Shown: positions 42,785 through 51,274 of the stretch, in pieces | How positions within the stretch are numbered: the first letter of the stretch is position 1 | Layout: the number at the start of each line of letters is the position of its first letter | Assembly (NCBI GenBank): GCA_945859605.1 | Contig: OX243824.1 | Coordinates: forward strand, 30,296,677-30,360,676 | Length of the DNA stretch: 64,000 bases | From: Lumbricus rubellus | Lineage: Eukaryota; Annelida; Clitellata; Crassiclitellata; Lumbricidae | Direction: 5' to 3' | The notes under the pieces: model-generated | Databases searched by the model: none | What the model saw: only the letters and a program-made list of their open reading frames with translations | What the model was told of the DNA's origin: nothing | Made by a program: the position numbers and the translations under genes

Positions 42785-43257
42785 CAGTGGTGTAGTCCTA
42801 AAAAATGAAGTGGGGGAACGCCTGGAAATTGAAGTAGCAACTGTAGCAAAAAGTGCAATCTTGCAAAAATTTTGCATAGTGTGAGCTCTGCTATTTTTGA
42901 AACTGCTGAATGTAAAAAAAATAAAATAAAAATAATAAATGTAATTATGTAAATTTATACCTATGAATTTATTATTTGTAACATATTGTATTCAAGTATT
43001 CAAACAGTTTCCATACCTGTACAGATAGTACAGGCTTAATGCTAAAATACAGTGTGGATAGACAGATCCACTTTTTTTTACATATCTTGCATCCAAAAAG
43101 GCTCCAATAAGTAAGCAGTTGAAACTGCAAGTCTTGAAGTCTTCTTTGTTCATTTATTTCAGCAGAAATGCTGCAAAATAGTGAGGGATCGCGTTCCCTC
43201 CCTGGAAAAAAGTGGGGGAACGGCGTTCCCCCGCGTTCCCGCCCCACTACACCACTG
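42785..43257. mobile_element. hAT MITE with perfect 8-bp target duplication
   Basis: 473 bp with terminal inverted repeats CAGTGGTGTAGT / ACTACACCACTG and the 8-bp duplication GATATGAC on both sides (42777-42784, 43258-43265). A GGGGGAACG inner repeat follows. It is non-coding, hence non-autonomous. Confidence 0.92.
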
Positions 43258-43465
43258 GATATGACATATCCGGTTCGTTGAGGAATCATAAGAGAAGGTT
43301 GTTCGGAATCTCGATACTATTATCGAGTTCAAACTGAAAGTAATCAGCATAAAATCGTGTATTGGCCGATGACCATCGAATGGCGTATGAGTGTTAAATG
43401 AATGTATGAGAACAAATGTCATGGGTAACGGTTGCGCTAGCTTTGAATAATTATTATTCTTTCAG

Positions 43466-43579
43466 TAATAAACAACTGCGCCAGTTTGCCATGTCTGAAT
43501 GGCGGAACTTGTCTTACCAACATCAACTTCTACGAGTGCGAATGTCCACTAGAATGGACTGGAGCCAGATGTGACATTC
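43466..43579 (+). CDS. Host gene 2: EGF-like exon 3
   Basis: A 114-bp, phase 1-1 exon between TCTTTCAG and GTAAGT. It encodes NNCASLPCLNGGTC, FYECECPLEWTGARCDI with six Cys. This is the last gene 2 exon visible. The 3' end, including any Cys-rich terminal exon like that at 24.1 kb, would lie beyond element B or outside the window. Confidence 0.88.
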
Positions 43580-43621
43580 GTAAGTCACATTCAAAGTACA
43601 TTACTACACTGCGCATTTATT

Positions 43622-43853
43622 GGTTTGTATGTGCACTTGTTATAGTGCTTCTTCAAGCCTAGTAGCCTACTGCTCAGAGGCGCTCCCGACTGCAGAGCGG
43701 GCACTGCATAGAAGTTTCACGCCAAAGCGCTGAGCAATTGCGAGTGAAGGACTTGCCCAAGATCCTTATACGCGGCGACTTGAGGTGGATTTGAACCTGC
43801 AACCCTTCGGCTGCAAGGCAACGACCATACCCACTACACCACCGCGCCCGACG
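43622..43853 (-). mobile_element. tRNA-derived SINE
   Basis: Minus strand: GGTGTAGTGGGT near the start, a B-box region (plus GGATTTGAACC), TTCACTCGCAATTGC, GGGAGCGCCTCTGAG and GAAGAAGCACTATAACAAG. Close to the copy at 21.3 kb. Confidence 0.85.
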
Positions 43854-43929
43854 TTATCACTCAATAACCCGAAGACAAAGTCGTTTGATACTCGAGGAAA
43901 TTCGTCTTTACGTTCATTGCACTTCAGTT

Positions 43930-44335
43930 TCATGGAATCATGGACGTTTCGTCAAAGGACGATTCGTCATGGACGGTTCCGTTCGTCATGGACTGTTCGT
44001 CATTGACTGTCCGTCATGGACTGTTCCGTTCGTCATGGACTGATCGTCATGGACTGTTCCGTTGTTCATGGACTGTTCTGTTCGTCATGGACTGATCGTC
44101 ATGGACTGTTCCGTTCGTCATGGACTGTTCCGTTCGTCATGGACTGTCCGTCATGGACTGTTCGTCATGGACTGTTCCGTTCGTAGTAGAGGTCACTGTA
44201 GCAGTCTGGGACATTCGACCAATACGGCCTTCACTTTCGTCCAATTTGACCAATACGGCCTTCACTTTCGCCCATTTGACCAATACCAGCCTAAAAAATT
44301 GAGTGCCTGCGCAGTTTGACCAATACTGTGCTTAC
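43930..44335 (+). repeat. Two adjoining short-unit arrays
   Basis: 43930-44195 consists of GTCATGGACTGTTC and CCGTTC units, with GGACGATTCGTC near its start, roughly the inverse of the 11.3-kb array. 44215-44335 has TTTGACCAATACGGCC and TTCACTTTCG units. The open frames here are repeat artefacts. They lie just outside element B. Confidence 0.7.
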
Positions 44336-44392
44336 TTTTTCGTATTCATGGAATATCCAACTCGGTTTAAAGACAAGATATTCCAATATAAA

Positions 44393-44710
44393 ATGGTCTA
44401 CCCGGAGAAAACTAAAACTGAATTACGAAAAATCGCCAGGCAGCTCGGCTTGGTTGGAAATAATACAAGACTGCGGAGGTCGGAGTTGATTGTTGTAATT
44501 GACGCCCACAACCGCGAATGCTACGACGATGAATGCCCATGCAAGTATCCACGGCCGGATCGTCAACAACGACCATCCACGATTACCGTCGTTCGTCGTC
44601 AACGCACTGGCAACTCACCCCCGTGTGATGTTAGTTTGATCGACAATGAGATCATCGTCGTTAATTGTCAATGCAATGGCAGCTCATCCCCGTGTGATGC
44701 AAGGGCGTGA
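44393..44710 (+). CDS. Element B: SAP-like small protein (leftmost gene)
   Basis: The frame is open from 44303, but ATG 44393 follows AATATAA, giving the TATAAAATG start signature of element genes, so I assign it to element B. 105 aa. Residues about 6-38 (KTELRKIARQLGLVG..TRLRRSELIVVIDAH) fit a SAP/Rho-N type DNA-binding motif. The rest is Arg-rich with Cys pairs and an internal repeat of NSPPCD / SSPCDA. It may bind element DNA. It could instead be flanking sequence open by chance. No counterpart is proven in element C, where a different gene lies outside the integrase. Confidence 0.5.
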   Translation: MVYPEKTKTELRKIARQLGLVGNNTRLRRSELIVVIDAHNRECYDDECPCKYPRPDRQQRPSTITVVRRQRTGNSPPCDVSLIDNEIIVVNCQCNGSSSPCDARA

Positions 44711-44838
44711 GTGGACTACGACGTAGATATGGGATTACAATATCGCAAACGATTTTACACCGTTGGTTTATAATCGTCTTTGGATCAATCGAATATTATT
44801 TTTTTTTCTCCAAACACGACATCTTTTACATAATCGTC

Positions 44839-45774
44839 TCACAATGTCAACAAGTCTTCATTTTCGATCCAAGAATTAAACGAGTCTGGGTAGCCCAACC
44901 ATTTCACGAGTGATTTCTTCCCGCGTTTCCTAATCACTTTTTCTATTCGAAATATTTCTTGAGTCGTTTTCTGTAGCTCCTGTTCATAGAATGAGCCTTG
45001 TATTTCCTCAGAATTAGAATCAGTAATCTTGTAAGTTGGTGGATCTGTATATTGAACCTGAGATACTACAAAAACCTCCTCCACCCATCTACTCGTATAA
45101 CCCTTTTCAAAAATATTTTTCTTCCTAGTTATTCTGACTCGATCGCCGATTGAAAACTTTGGTATAATAGGCTCCGAAATCTCATCGCCGTATAAATTCA
45201 TAAATACGGTCTTTTCGTTCACTTTCATACTAGCCTTCGCGGGAGTCATTTTAATGGAAGAATGTCTCGTTTCATTATAATTACTAACCATTTCGCCTAA
45301 TACATCGATATATCTTCTCGTTGAATTAGCTGTAAAGTACTTGAACATTTTATCTTTCATCGTACGCACCCATCTTTCTACGATACAACTTTTGCCCTCG
45401 TTCTCGGTAGAGTACAACTCAACCAAATTCTTTACATTTTTATTATAAAATTCTTTTCCTTTGTCGCACCAAACTTTGACCGGCTGTCGACCACCTCTGA
45501 GTATCTTCACGAACCCATCAGCTGTAGACTTCCCACTCTTGTCATGTAATGGAACGATCCACCCGTATTTCGAAAACACATCTATGACGGTCAATAGATA
45601 TTTCACACCATCATTATCTCTAGCGAAGGCTTGCATATCGATTAGATCCGCCGCCCAAATCTGATCATTCCCGCCAACACGGACCCGCCTCGTCCTAAAA
45701 TTTCTCACTACTGGTTTGTGTAATTCATTCGCTAATTGATTAGTCCATTTCAGGTCCCGCGGTAATTCTAGGCT
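44839..45774 (-). CDS. Element B: retroviral-type integrase with chromodomain
   Basis: The core has QIWAADLIDMQ (first Asp), LLTVIDVFSKYG, VWCDKGKEFYN (second Asp) and IVERWVRTMKDKMF (Glu), the DDE triad of Polinton integrases. An SH3-like segment (SIGDRVRITRKKNIFEKGY) and a C-terminal chromodomain (IEKVIRKRGKKSLVKWLGYPDSFNSWIENEDL) follow. No in-frame ATG lies upstream of the first catalytic Asp. The frame enters from the -1 frame of the upstream PLA2-like gene at a 7-A run (45774-45780). I therefore give the end as the predicted frameshift point. It would insert the linear element into host DNA; the chromodomain may direct it to chromatin. Confidence 0.88.
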   Translation of the reverse strand, partial: SLELPRDLKWTNQLANELHKPVVRNFRTRRVRVGGNDQIWAADLIDMQAFARDNDGVKYLLTVIDVFSKYGWIVPLHDKSGKSTADGFVKILRGGRQPVKVWCDKGKEFYNKNVKNLVELYSTENEGKSCIVERWVRTMKDKMFKYFTANSTRRYIDVLGEMVSNYNETRHSSIKMTPAKASMKVNEKTVFMNLYGDEISEPIIPKFSIGDRVRITRKKNIFEKGYTSRWVEEVFVVSQVQYTDPPTYKITDSNSEEIQGSFYEQELQKTTQEIFRIEKVIRKRGKKSLVKWLGYPDSFNSWIENEDLLTL

Positions 45775-46292
45775 TTTTTTAAACCTAGCCCAAGACTCGT
45801 TTTAGCAGATAAAATAGGTTTTACTATCGCCCTCTCTACGCGTTCCCGCAGACTTGGATTAGGTATATTATTCAATTGGTTTATCATTGCTCTATCGGCA
45901 ACATTCCTAGAAGCCGTATCAGTGTGTTGATTGTATGCTAGGTCATGAACGTATGCCGCACTATCTACCCTGTTTATAGGTTTGCTCCAATCTTTGGGGG
46001 TTTCGTTGGGATTCAGACGCAGATCTAGTCTAGTACCGGGACCAGTAAACTGATGGCCTGGCAAATGTAATTCGCCCGGAAATTTAGCCCAAGGTAATTT
46101 AATGTTGCTAGTGGCAGCGTTCAGCGAACTAACTAGATCCCCACCTTGCGCAACAGCGGGCGCCTTCACGAATTGAGTTTTTGTTTTTCCGCATACGACG
46201 CAAACACCCCTACGCATCGATCTCCCATTATTAGACACGACGTTCTGTACATCTGTCGTTTCGGTCTGTTTTTTACACTTTACGCAATACAT
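45768..46292 (-). CDS. Element B: zinc-ribbon plus PLA2-like protein
   Basis: 174 aa. The N-terminus has CVKC and a second Cys pair (CVVCG), a zinc ribbon resembling DUF5679. The central part has GPGTRLDLRLN and VDSAAYVHDLAYNQHTDTASRNVADRAM: a Ca-binding loop and catalytic His-Asp like the phospholipase A2 domain of parvovirus VP1, which breaches endosomal membranes in those viruses. The C-terminus ends LGLGLKKA just before the integrase frame. It diverges from the ATPase gene across a 30-bp spacer. Confidence 0.85.
   Translation of the reverse strand: MYCVKCKKQTETTDVQNVVSNNGRSMRRGVCVVCGKTKTQFVKAPAVAQGGDLVSSLNAATSNIKLPWAKFPGELHLPGHQFTGPGTRLDLRLNPNETPKDWSKPINRVDSAAYVHDLAYNQHTDTASRNVADRAMINQLNNIPNPSLRERVERAIVKPILSAKTSLGLGLKKA
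45774..45780 (-). promoter_or_regulatory. Element B: predicted -1 frameshift site
   Basis: The heptamer A-AAA-AAA is aligned with the PLA2 reading frame, two codons before its stop. A -1 slip enters the integrase frame without meeting a stop. Confidence 0.65.
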
Positions 46293-46322
46293 TTCGTTTT
46301 TTAATAATATATATTTTTAAAA
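46293..46322. promoter_or_regulatory. Element B: divergent promoter region
   Basis: Only 30 bp of AT-rich DNA (TTTTTTAATAATATATATTT) separate the ATGs of the minus-strand PLA2-like gene and the plus-strand ATPase gene, so both starts must use it. Confidence 0.7.
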
Positions 46323-47111
46323 ATGGAGATTAGAGATATGAGTTGGGGCACAGCGCTCTCGAAAAGATTCAATAATCCGTTGTTACCCAAAAGCATACGT
46401 GGTTTGATAGTTGGGAAATCGGCGTGTGGAAAAACAACGCTTCTTCTCAATCTTTTACTCAGGCCGGACTGGTTGGATTATAATAACTTGCAGGTATTCG
46501 GTACTTCTCTGTTTCAACCGGAATATCGCATTATTAAAAAAGCATACGAAGAAAAATTGCCGAAAGAAGCGATCGTTTGGTTGTTTGAGCAGCGAGATGA
46601 AATCGTGGGCCTAAATGCGCCGCCAGACCTCGTTATGGAGGAAATAGCAAAAAACATAGACGCTAAATCTGATATAATTGCCAAGTTCTTTGAGAGCGCT
46701 GAACATGTGCCAGACCCAAGAGATTTGAGCGCTGAAAAGAAGAACCTGATGATTTTTGATGATCTACAATTAGAAAAACAAAACAAATGCGAAACGTATT
46801 ATAATCGGGGGAGGCATAGTAATGTAGATTGTTTTTACCTCGCCCAGAATTATTTCAAATTACCGCGCCAAACAATCAGAGAAAATGCGAACTTTATTTG
46901 CCTGTTCAAACAAGACCTGAAAAATTGTAATCATATTTACAATGATCATGTGAGTACAGACATGTCGAAAGATGAATTTAGAAAACTATGCAAAACAGTA
47001 TGGGAACAACCTCATGGATTCGTGGTTTTAGACCTGACCAGCGACAAGCGCAATGGCAAATACCGATGCGGACTCGACGAATTTTATATAATCGAGGATC
47101 CGCCCTTGTAA
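46323..47111 (+). CDS. Element B: genome-packaging ATPase (FtsK/A32-like)
   Basis: 262 aa. Walker A is GKSACGKT at residues 31-38; Walker B is NLMIFDDLQ near 139-147; a conserved GRHSNVDCFYLAQNYFKLPRQTIRENANFICLF block follows, with the polar sensor-like segment typical of viral A32-type packaging ATPases. It would drive DNA into preformed capsids. The element C homologue is at 60407-61183. The start follows TTTTTAAAAATG. The next gene begins 29 bp after its stop. Confidence 0.9.
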   Translation: MEIRDMSWGTALSKRFNNPLLPKSIRGLIVGKSACGKTTLLLNLLLRPDWLDYNNLQVFGTSLFQPEYRIIKKAYEEKLPKEAIVWLFEQRDEIVGLNAPPDLVMEEIAKNIDAKSDIIAKFFESAEHVPDPRDLSAEKKNLMIFDDLQLEKQNKCETYYNRGRHSNVDCFYLAQNYFKLPRQTIRENANFICLFKQDLKNCNHIYNDHVSTDMSKDEFRKLCKTVWEQPHGFVVLDLTSDKRNGKYRCGLDEFYIIEDPPL

Positions 47112-47140
47112 AAATTGTAAAATTGTATTGTATAGTAAAA

Positions 47141-47935
47141 ATGGAATCATCGCTTCTCAAACAGATATCAGAAAACACGGAAAAGACGGCCTGCAACACG
47201 GAACCAAAAACATCATTTTCCATTTTTCTAAGCGAAAAGAGCACGCGAATCAGAACGAAGTTTAATCCACTACTTGAACTGGAGAAGAATAAGAAATATG
47301 AAATGGCCTTAGTTGCTCTCGAGACGTACTATTCTTTTCCAAATATCGACGCGACAAACAACGTCTTCAGGTATTCGCCGAATTCCGACACGGATTGGGT
47401 AAACATTCAAGTTCCAGAGGGTTGCTATGAAATAACGGATATCAACGAATATATACAGAGAGTCATGAAGGGGAATGGGCATTACGACGGAGTAAATGGA
47501 GAATACTGTATCTCAATAGCACCAAACACCAATACGCTGAGGTCTGTGGTAAATATAGCAGCAGGTTATATGGTTGACTTTACGTCAAAGAATTCGATCG
47601 GAAAGGTTCTAGGGTTTGACAAATGGATCTATTCGGCTGGATACAACGAATCGGAGTACTTGGTAAATATAATGAGTGTAAGCAGCCTAAGAGTGACCAG
47701 CGACATTATCGGGTCTTCGTACACTAACGGAACATCGGAAAACGTGATATATTCTTTTTTCCCAAACGTAGGCCCGGGTTACAAAATTATCGAAGTGCCG
47801 CATAATTTAATATATCTCCCGATTTTGCAATCTACAATTTCGACGATGGAAACGAGGCTCACAGACCAACACGGGAACCTACTAAATCTTCGAGGTGAAG
47901 AATTGGCGATTCGATTTCACATCAGAGAAGTTTGA
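47141..47935 (+). CDS. Element B: minor capsid (penton-like) protein
   Basis: 264 aa from ATG 47141, chosen because the element C homologue starts at the matching residue and because TATAGTAAAAATG precedes it; the frame is open further upstream. Conserved: RTKFNPLLELEKNKKYEMALVALETYYSFPNI, CYEITDINEYIQ, SLRVTSDIIGSSY, IYSFFPNVGPGYKIIEVPHNLIYLPI, and DQHGNLLNLRGEELAIRFHI. The C-terminal block is the hallmark of the single jelly-roll penton protein of Polintons. It would form the five-fold vertices. Intact. Confidence 0.88.
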   Translation: MESSLLKQISENTEKTACNTEPKTSFSIFLSEKSTRIRTKFNPLLELEKNKKYEMALVALETYYSFPNIDATNNVFRYSPNSDTDWVNIQVPEGCYEITDINEYIQRVMKGNGHYDGVNGEYCISIAPNTNTLRSVVNIAAGYMVDFTSKNSIGKVLGFDKWIYSAGYNESEYLVNIMSVSSLRVTSDIIGSSYTNGTSENVIYSFFPNVGPGYKIIEVPHNLIYLPILQSTISTMETRLTDQHGNLLNLRGEELAIRFHIREV

Positions 47936-47960
47936 AAGTTTTTTGTAATTTATTAATAAA

Positions 47961-48560
47961 ATGAATCGTTACCTGAAAGTAAACGTTAATATTCCAGAAG
48001 CGCAACAAGACAAAATTAAAAGAGCACTTCAAGCGGGAACCGGCGTGGGTATCAAACTATCACACGATGATTTTAATGGTGAACACGTTTTGGCTCTCAC
48101 CCAGGCGCAAATCAATAAAATGGCAGCGGCGTATCAAAAAGGAACTGGCATGACTATTAAAATGAGTAAAACGCAATTGGAGAACAACAAGAAAGTCGAA
48201 GGTGGTTTCATAGGCGCTATACTTCCGTTTCTAGCGACAGCGGGACGGTTCCTTCTGTCTAATGTGCTGCCAAGTTTGACGATGGGGGCATTGAGCGGTC
48301 TAGGCTCCTCGGCAACTACTAAGATTGTGGATAAAATCAGCGGTTCGGGTGTAATGTATGTCAAGAGAGGTGACATAGCGTGCAAAATAAGACCAGCCGG
48401 TTCTGGTTTGTACTTGTCCCCGTGGCAAAAAGGTAGCTCAATAACGGCATCCGGGTTGTACTTGAAAACAGGGTCGGGGTATGCGAGTGTAGGCGAAGGA
48501 TTTTTGTTGGGCCCTAATTCTCCGTTTCGAAACATTCCGATTCTCGGCATGATATTATAA
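47961..48560 (+). CDS. Element B: glycine-rich virion protein
   Basis: 199 aa, homologous to 62048-62686 in element C. It has an N-terminal basic region with a duplicated motif (GTGVGIKLSHDD.NGEHVLALTQAQINKM.AAYQKGTGMTIKMS), a hydrophobic Gly/Ala/Leu stretch (FIGAILPFLATAGRFLLSNVLPSL) and the SGS/GLYLSPW C-terminal repeats. Function unknown; its place between penton and capsid genes suggests a virion component, possibly membrane-active. Confidence 0.8.
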   Translation: MNRYLKVNVNIPEAQQDKIKRALQAGTGVGIKLSHDDFNGEHVLALTQAQINKMAAAYQKGTGMTIKMSKTQLENNKKVEGGFIGAILPFLATAGRFLLSNVLPSLTMGALSGLGSSATTKIVDKISGSGVMYVKRGDIACKIRPAGSGLYLSPWQKGSSITASGLYLKTGSGYASVGEGFLLGPNSPFRNIPILGMIL

Positions 48561-48576
48561 ATTATTCTATTATAAA

Positions 48577-48975
48577 ATGTCGAGGCCAATACACAAATTT
48601 GGAACTAAACCAACTAGACCGGTAGAGGTTAGAACGCAGCCCGTTTCAGTCTTTTGGAAGATTACGAGCGGTGTTACTCGCACTCCAGTAAGACAACTAG
48701 GAGGTCTGCGATGGGAGATTTTTGCGCAAAATGATATTACGATACAACCAAAGGCGGCAAATACGCTAAGGCTTGGACTCGGTGTAGAAATGGCGGCGGG
48801 TCTTTGCCTCGTTTCCCTCAGACAGAGTATCAAGGAACGACGCTGCAGCCTACTAGACGGAGTGATTTCGGAAGATGTGGTTGATGATATCATAGTTTCC
48901 ATTCAAAACAACTCCGATTCGGCAGTAACTATAAACGAAGGAGATTCACTATGCTGTGTAAATTATCAACGGTAA
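48577..48975 (+). CDS. Element B: degenerate dUTPase-fold protein
   Basis: 132 aa, homologue of 430-816. The dUTPase-like layout is kept (DITIQPKAANTLRLGLGVEMAAGLCLVSLRQ, IIVSIQNNSDSAVTINEGDSLCCVNY), and GDSLC resembles the GDRIAQ motif more clearly than in element A. The catalytic Asp/Ser positions are again absent. ATG follows CTATTATAAA. The next gene starts 29 bp later. Confidence 0.72.
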   Translation: MSRPIHKFGTKPTRPVEVRTQPVSVFWKITSGVTRTPVRQLGGLRWEIFAQNDITIQPKAANTLRLGLGVEMAAGLCLVSLRQSIKERRCSLLDGVISEDVVDDIIVSIQNNSDSAVTINEGDSLCCVNYQR

Positions 48976-49004
48976 AAAAATATATATTGCTAAAAAATAA
49001 ACGA

Positions 49005-49703
49005 ATGGAATACGAAGGCATCAAACTCTATCCAAACCTAACAAATATAACACCCTCTGCGCCAGAAGGTGAAATACAAATAGCCGCAGGGTCCGCACAA
49101 ACGTATCGACTTCAGAAGATTAGCGAAATCAAAAAGGAGATCGAGCAAGAACGAGACAAAAGAGCAACGTTGAGTAAAAAGTACCATAGAAGTGTGAGCG
49201 TAATCGGCGTAGTAGACAACTTCCTCATGGTGGTCACGATGGGGCTCGGAATTTCGGGAATCGGTGTATTGTCCACCATAATTGCAGCCCCCATCGCTAT
49301 TGCTATGGAAGGGACAGCGCTAGGTGCGGGGCTATTGAGTATAATTGGCAGCCGAATCTGTAAAAAGCTCGCTCTGAAGGCGGAGAAGCATGAAAAGATC
49401 AAAACGCTAGCTGATGCGAAGCTCAACACGATCAGCGACCATATTTCAAAAGCTCTCGTGGATGATCACATTTCAGACGAGGAATATTCTCTGATTCTAA
49501 GCGAGATTGAAAAATTCAATAGCATGAAAGAAGAAATTAAAAGTAAGTCGAAAGTTGTGATAGACGCGATGGACGAGGAAACGAAACAATCACTCATCGA
49601 TCGGGGGAGAGAAGAGGTCAGGCAGTCCTTTCAAAGCATGTTTGAGAAAAATACCGAATCTGCTCGAAAGACGACTAACGCGAACATGTATGAAATCATG
49701 TAG
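49005..49703 (+). CDS. Element B: membrane protein with helical C-terminus, B-specific
   Basis: 232 aa from ATG 49005; the frame extends upstream to 48951, overlapping the previous gene, but 49005 fits the element spacing. A coiled region (YRLQKISEIKKEIEQERDKR) precedes two hydrophobic segments (FLMVVTMGLGISGIGVLSTIIAAPIAIA and GTALGAGLLSIIG). Then comes a helical domain with KHEKIKTLADAK, ISKALVDDHISDEEY and LSEIEKF. I recall this layout from uncharacterised Polinton-linked proteins of cnidarians and insects. It is probably a membrane or virion protein. There is no homologue between the matching genes in A or C. Confidence 0.75.
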   Translation: MEYEGIKLYPNLTNITPSAPEGEIQIAAGSAQTYRLQKISEIKKEIEQERDKRATLSKKYHRSVSVIGVVDNFLMVVTMGLGISGIGVLSTIIAAPIAIAMEGTALGAGLLSIIGSRICKKLALKAEKHEKIKTLADAKLNTISDHISKALVDDHISDEEYSLILSEIEKFNSMKEEIKSKSKVVIDAMDEETKQSLIDRGREEVRQSFQSMFEKNTESARKTTNANMYEIM

Positions 49704-49890
49704 ACCTGTAGAGTTTTGTAGGCCTATGTAGACCTATGTAGACCTATGTCGCTATGTCTGAAAATACGTCTAACTTGTGTTTTTACACATGTCGAAAAAC
49801 ATGTCGAAAAACACGTCGGAAAACATGTCGAAAAACATGCCGGAAAACATGTCAAAAAACACGTCGAAAAACATTAATTTTTTATTAAAA
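49704..49890 (+). repeat. 15-bp repeat leader before the LWELL-type gene
   Basis: About seven ACATGTCGAAAAAC-type units lie in frame with the following gene from 49777, so initiation at 49777 would add a repetitive Met-Ser-Lys-Asn leader. TAGGCCTA occurs at about 49711-49718, followed by TAGACCTATG repeats. Confidence 0.7.
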
Positions 49891-50796
49891 ATGTCGTTTC
49901 TAAAGATAGATGACCCGGCGAAAAGAAATTTCATAGTCGAAGAGTTTCTGAAATCCAAGAAGAATATTCAACAAAACTTTTTATCGGAGAGATTGGGGGA
50001 TTCGGGGCTACAACAAGAATTAACCAAGCTGTACAAGCCTATCGTCGAGTCGCAATCCGCAATTTCTAAAGACCAGAATGTCCTACTATCCGCCATCAAA
50101 GAAAACTCGATAGCTACATCAAACGCGCTACAGACGCTACCCACTTCGTTGAAGATTCAATTTCCTCAGTATCCCTCGATAGAAGCGTATAGCGACGACC
50201 CAACCGAGGATATTAGAACTTTAGAATTAGGAGATGTGGCAACCAAGTACCTTCATCAATACGCCTCCGATAGAAAAATCGTAGACACGACGTTCGGAAT
50301 ACGATCAAAAAATGGACAATTCTACATCGGCGACACTCCGATTTTTATTCAAGGAGACGATGTGACGGTTGGAAATAAGACGTAGGCCTATAGCGGAACA
50401 TCGGGACTTTGGGAGTTGTTGACGATGAAACAGCCGAACGCGTCGATATACGATAATAATGATAGAGACGATTACGCCGAGATTCTACTCGCGACAGATG
50501 CTATCAGACAGCCAAAAAATCCTAACAAACCCAAAGCATCTTCGAGCGTCAAATATCGGGAAATTATCAAACCGATATGGGAAAAAAGAGCTCGTAATGC
50601 GGTAGGCAAAGGCGTCGGTGTAATCGTTATTTCCGAAGATCCAAATGTATTAGCGAAACAGCTAGAACTACGAATTCAAAGCTTCAAAGCAGGCAATACC
50701 GGCGTGAGAAACGAGATCGTGGCGATGTGCGACGCGTTATTGAGGCAGGAAGTGCTGAGTAAAGATGCGTACAAAAATATAATGATGACATTGTAA
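49891..50796 (+). pseudogene. Element B: LWELL-type protein with in-frame stop from TAGGCCTA
   Basis: It starts at ATG 49891 after TTATTAAAA, the same start as in A and C. The protein is homologous throughout to 891-1786 and 63155 onward (FYIGD, SGLWELLTM, YAEILL, GVRNEIVAM). At 50383 the sequence reads TAGGCCTAT where the relatives have a TAT codon: six extra bases, in frame, whose first codon is TAG. Downstream the frame continues open to 50796. So the single lesion is the 6-bp insertion. Function of the family unknown. Confidence 0.85.
50383..50390. repeat. TAGGCCTA inside a coding sequence
   Basis: Element A has ACTTATCAAGG (TA at 1385-1386) at the aligned site, and C reads the same at the end of the window. 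B has ACGTAGGCCTATAGCGG. The insertion creates a stop codon. Confidence 0.9.
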
Positions 50797-50797
50797 A

Positions 50798-51247
50798 ATG
50801 CAGGTCATTAATAGAAGGAGGTATAGAAAACAATACGTTATCGGAGGATCGGGAATATTCGATACAATTTCGGGATTTTTCAAACGACTAGTTACGTCGA
50901 ACGCCGCCAAACAATTAGCAACGACCGCTCTCAACGCGAGTAAAGACGTGGCGAAAGAAATTGGGAAAAAGGCCATCGATGTTGGGAAAACAACCGCAAT
51001 CGACGCCGGCAACCGATTAGTGGACAAAGCAGTGGCCAAACTGTTTACTCCTGCTCCTACTCCCACCGCCAAGAAAATTACGCCAGAAACTAGACAAATT
51101 TTAGATCGGCTGAGTAGCGTAGGCAGCGTCGGGTTGACCTCGAATATTAATAATCTGATGATGGGGGATGGTCTGAATAAGAACGGCGTCATATCGATAC
51201 AAGATTTAGTACGCTCGCTAAACGGCGCCGGAATGAAGGTCGCGTAA
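50798..51247 (+). CDS. Element B: small amphipathic virion protein
   Basis: 149 aa, homologue of 1848-2204. Conserved: a basic N-terminus, GGSGIFDTISGFFKRLVTSNAAKQLA, a helical GKKAIDVGK region, PAPTPTAKKITPETRQIL and a C-terminal VISIQDLVRSLNGAGMK. The B version has about 30 extra residues in the central helix. The start codon is one base after the stop of the previous gene. The role (core or membrane-lytic protein) is inferred. Confidence 0.75.
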   Translation: MQVINRRRYRKQYVIGGSGIFDTISGFFKRLVTSNAAKQLATTALNASKDVAKEIGKKAIDVGKTTAIDAGNRLVDKAVAKLFTPAPTPTAKKITPETRQILDRLSSVGSVGLTSNINNLMMGDGLNKNGVISIQDLVRSLNGAGMKVA

Positions 51248-51274
51248 AAAATATATTATCGCGTAGTAGTAAAA

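Noticed and set aside
43785..44319. Several small open frames near 44 kb
   Set aside because: They run through the GTCATGGACTG and TTTGACCAATACGG arrays.
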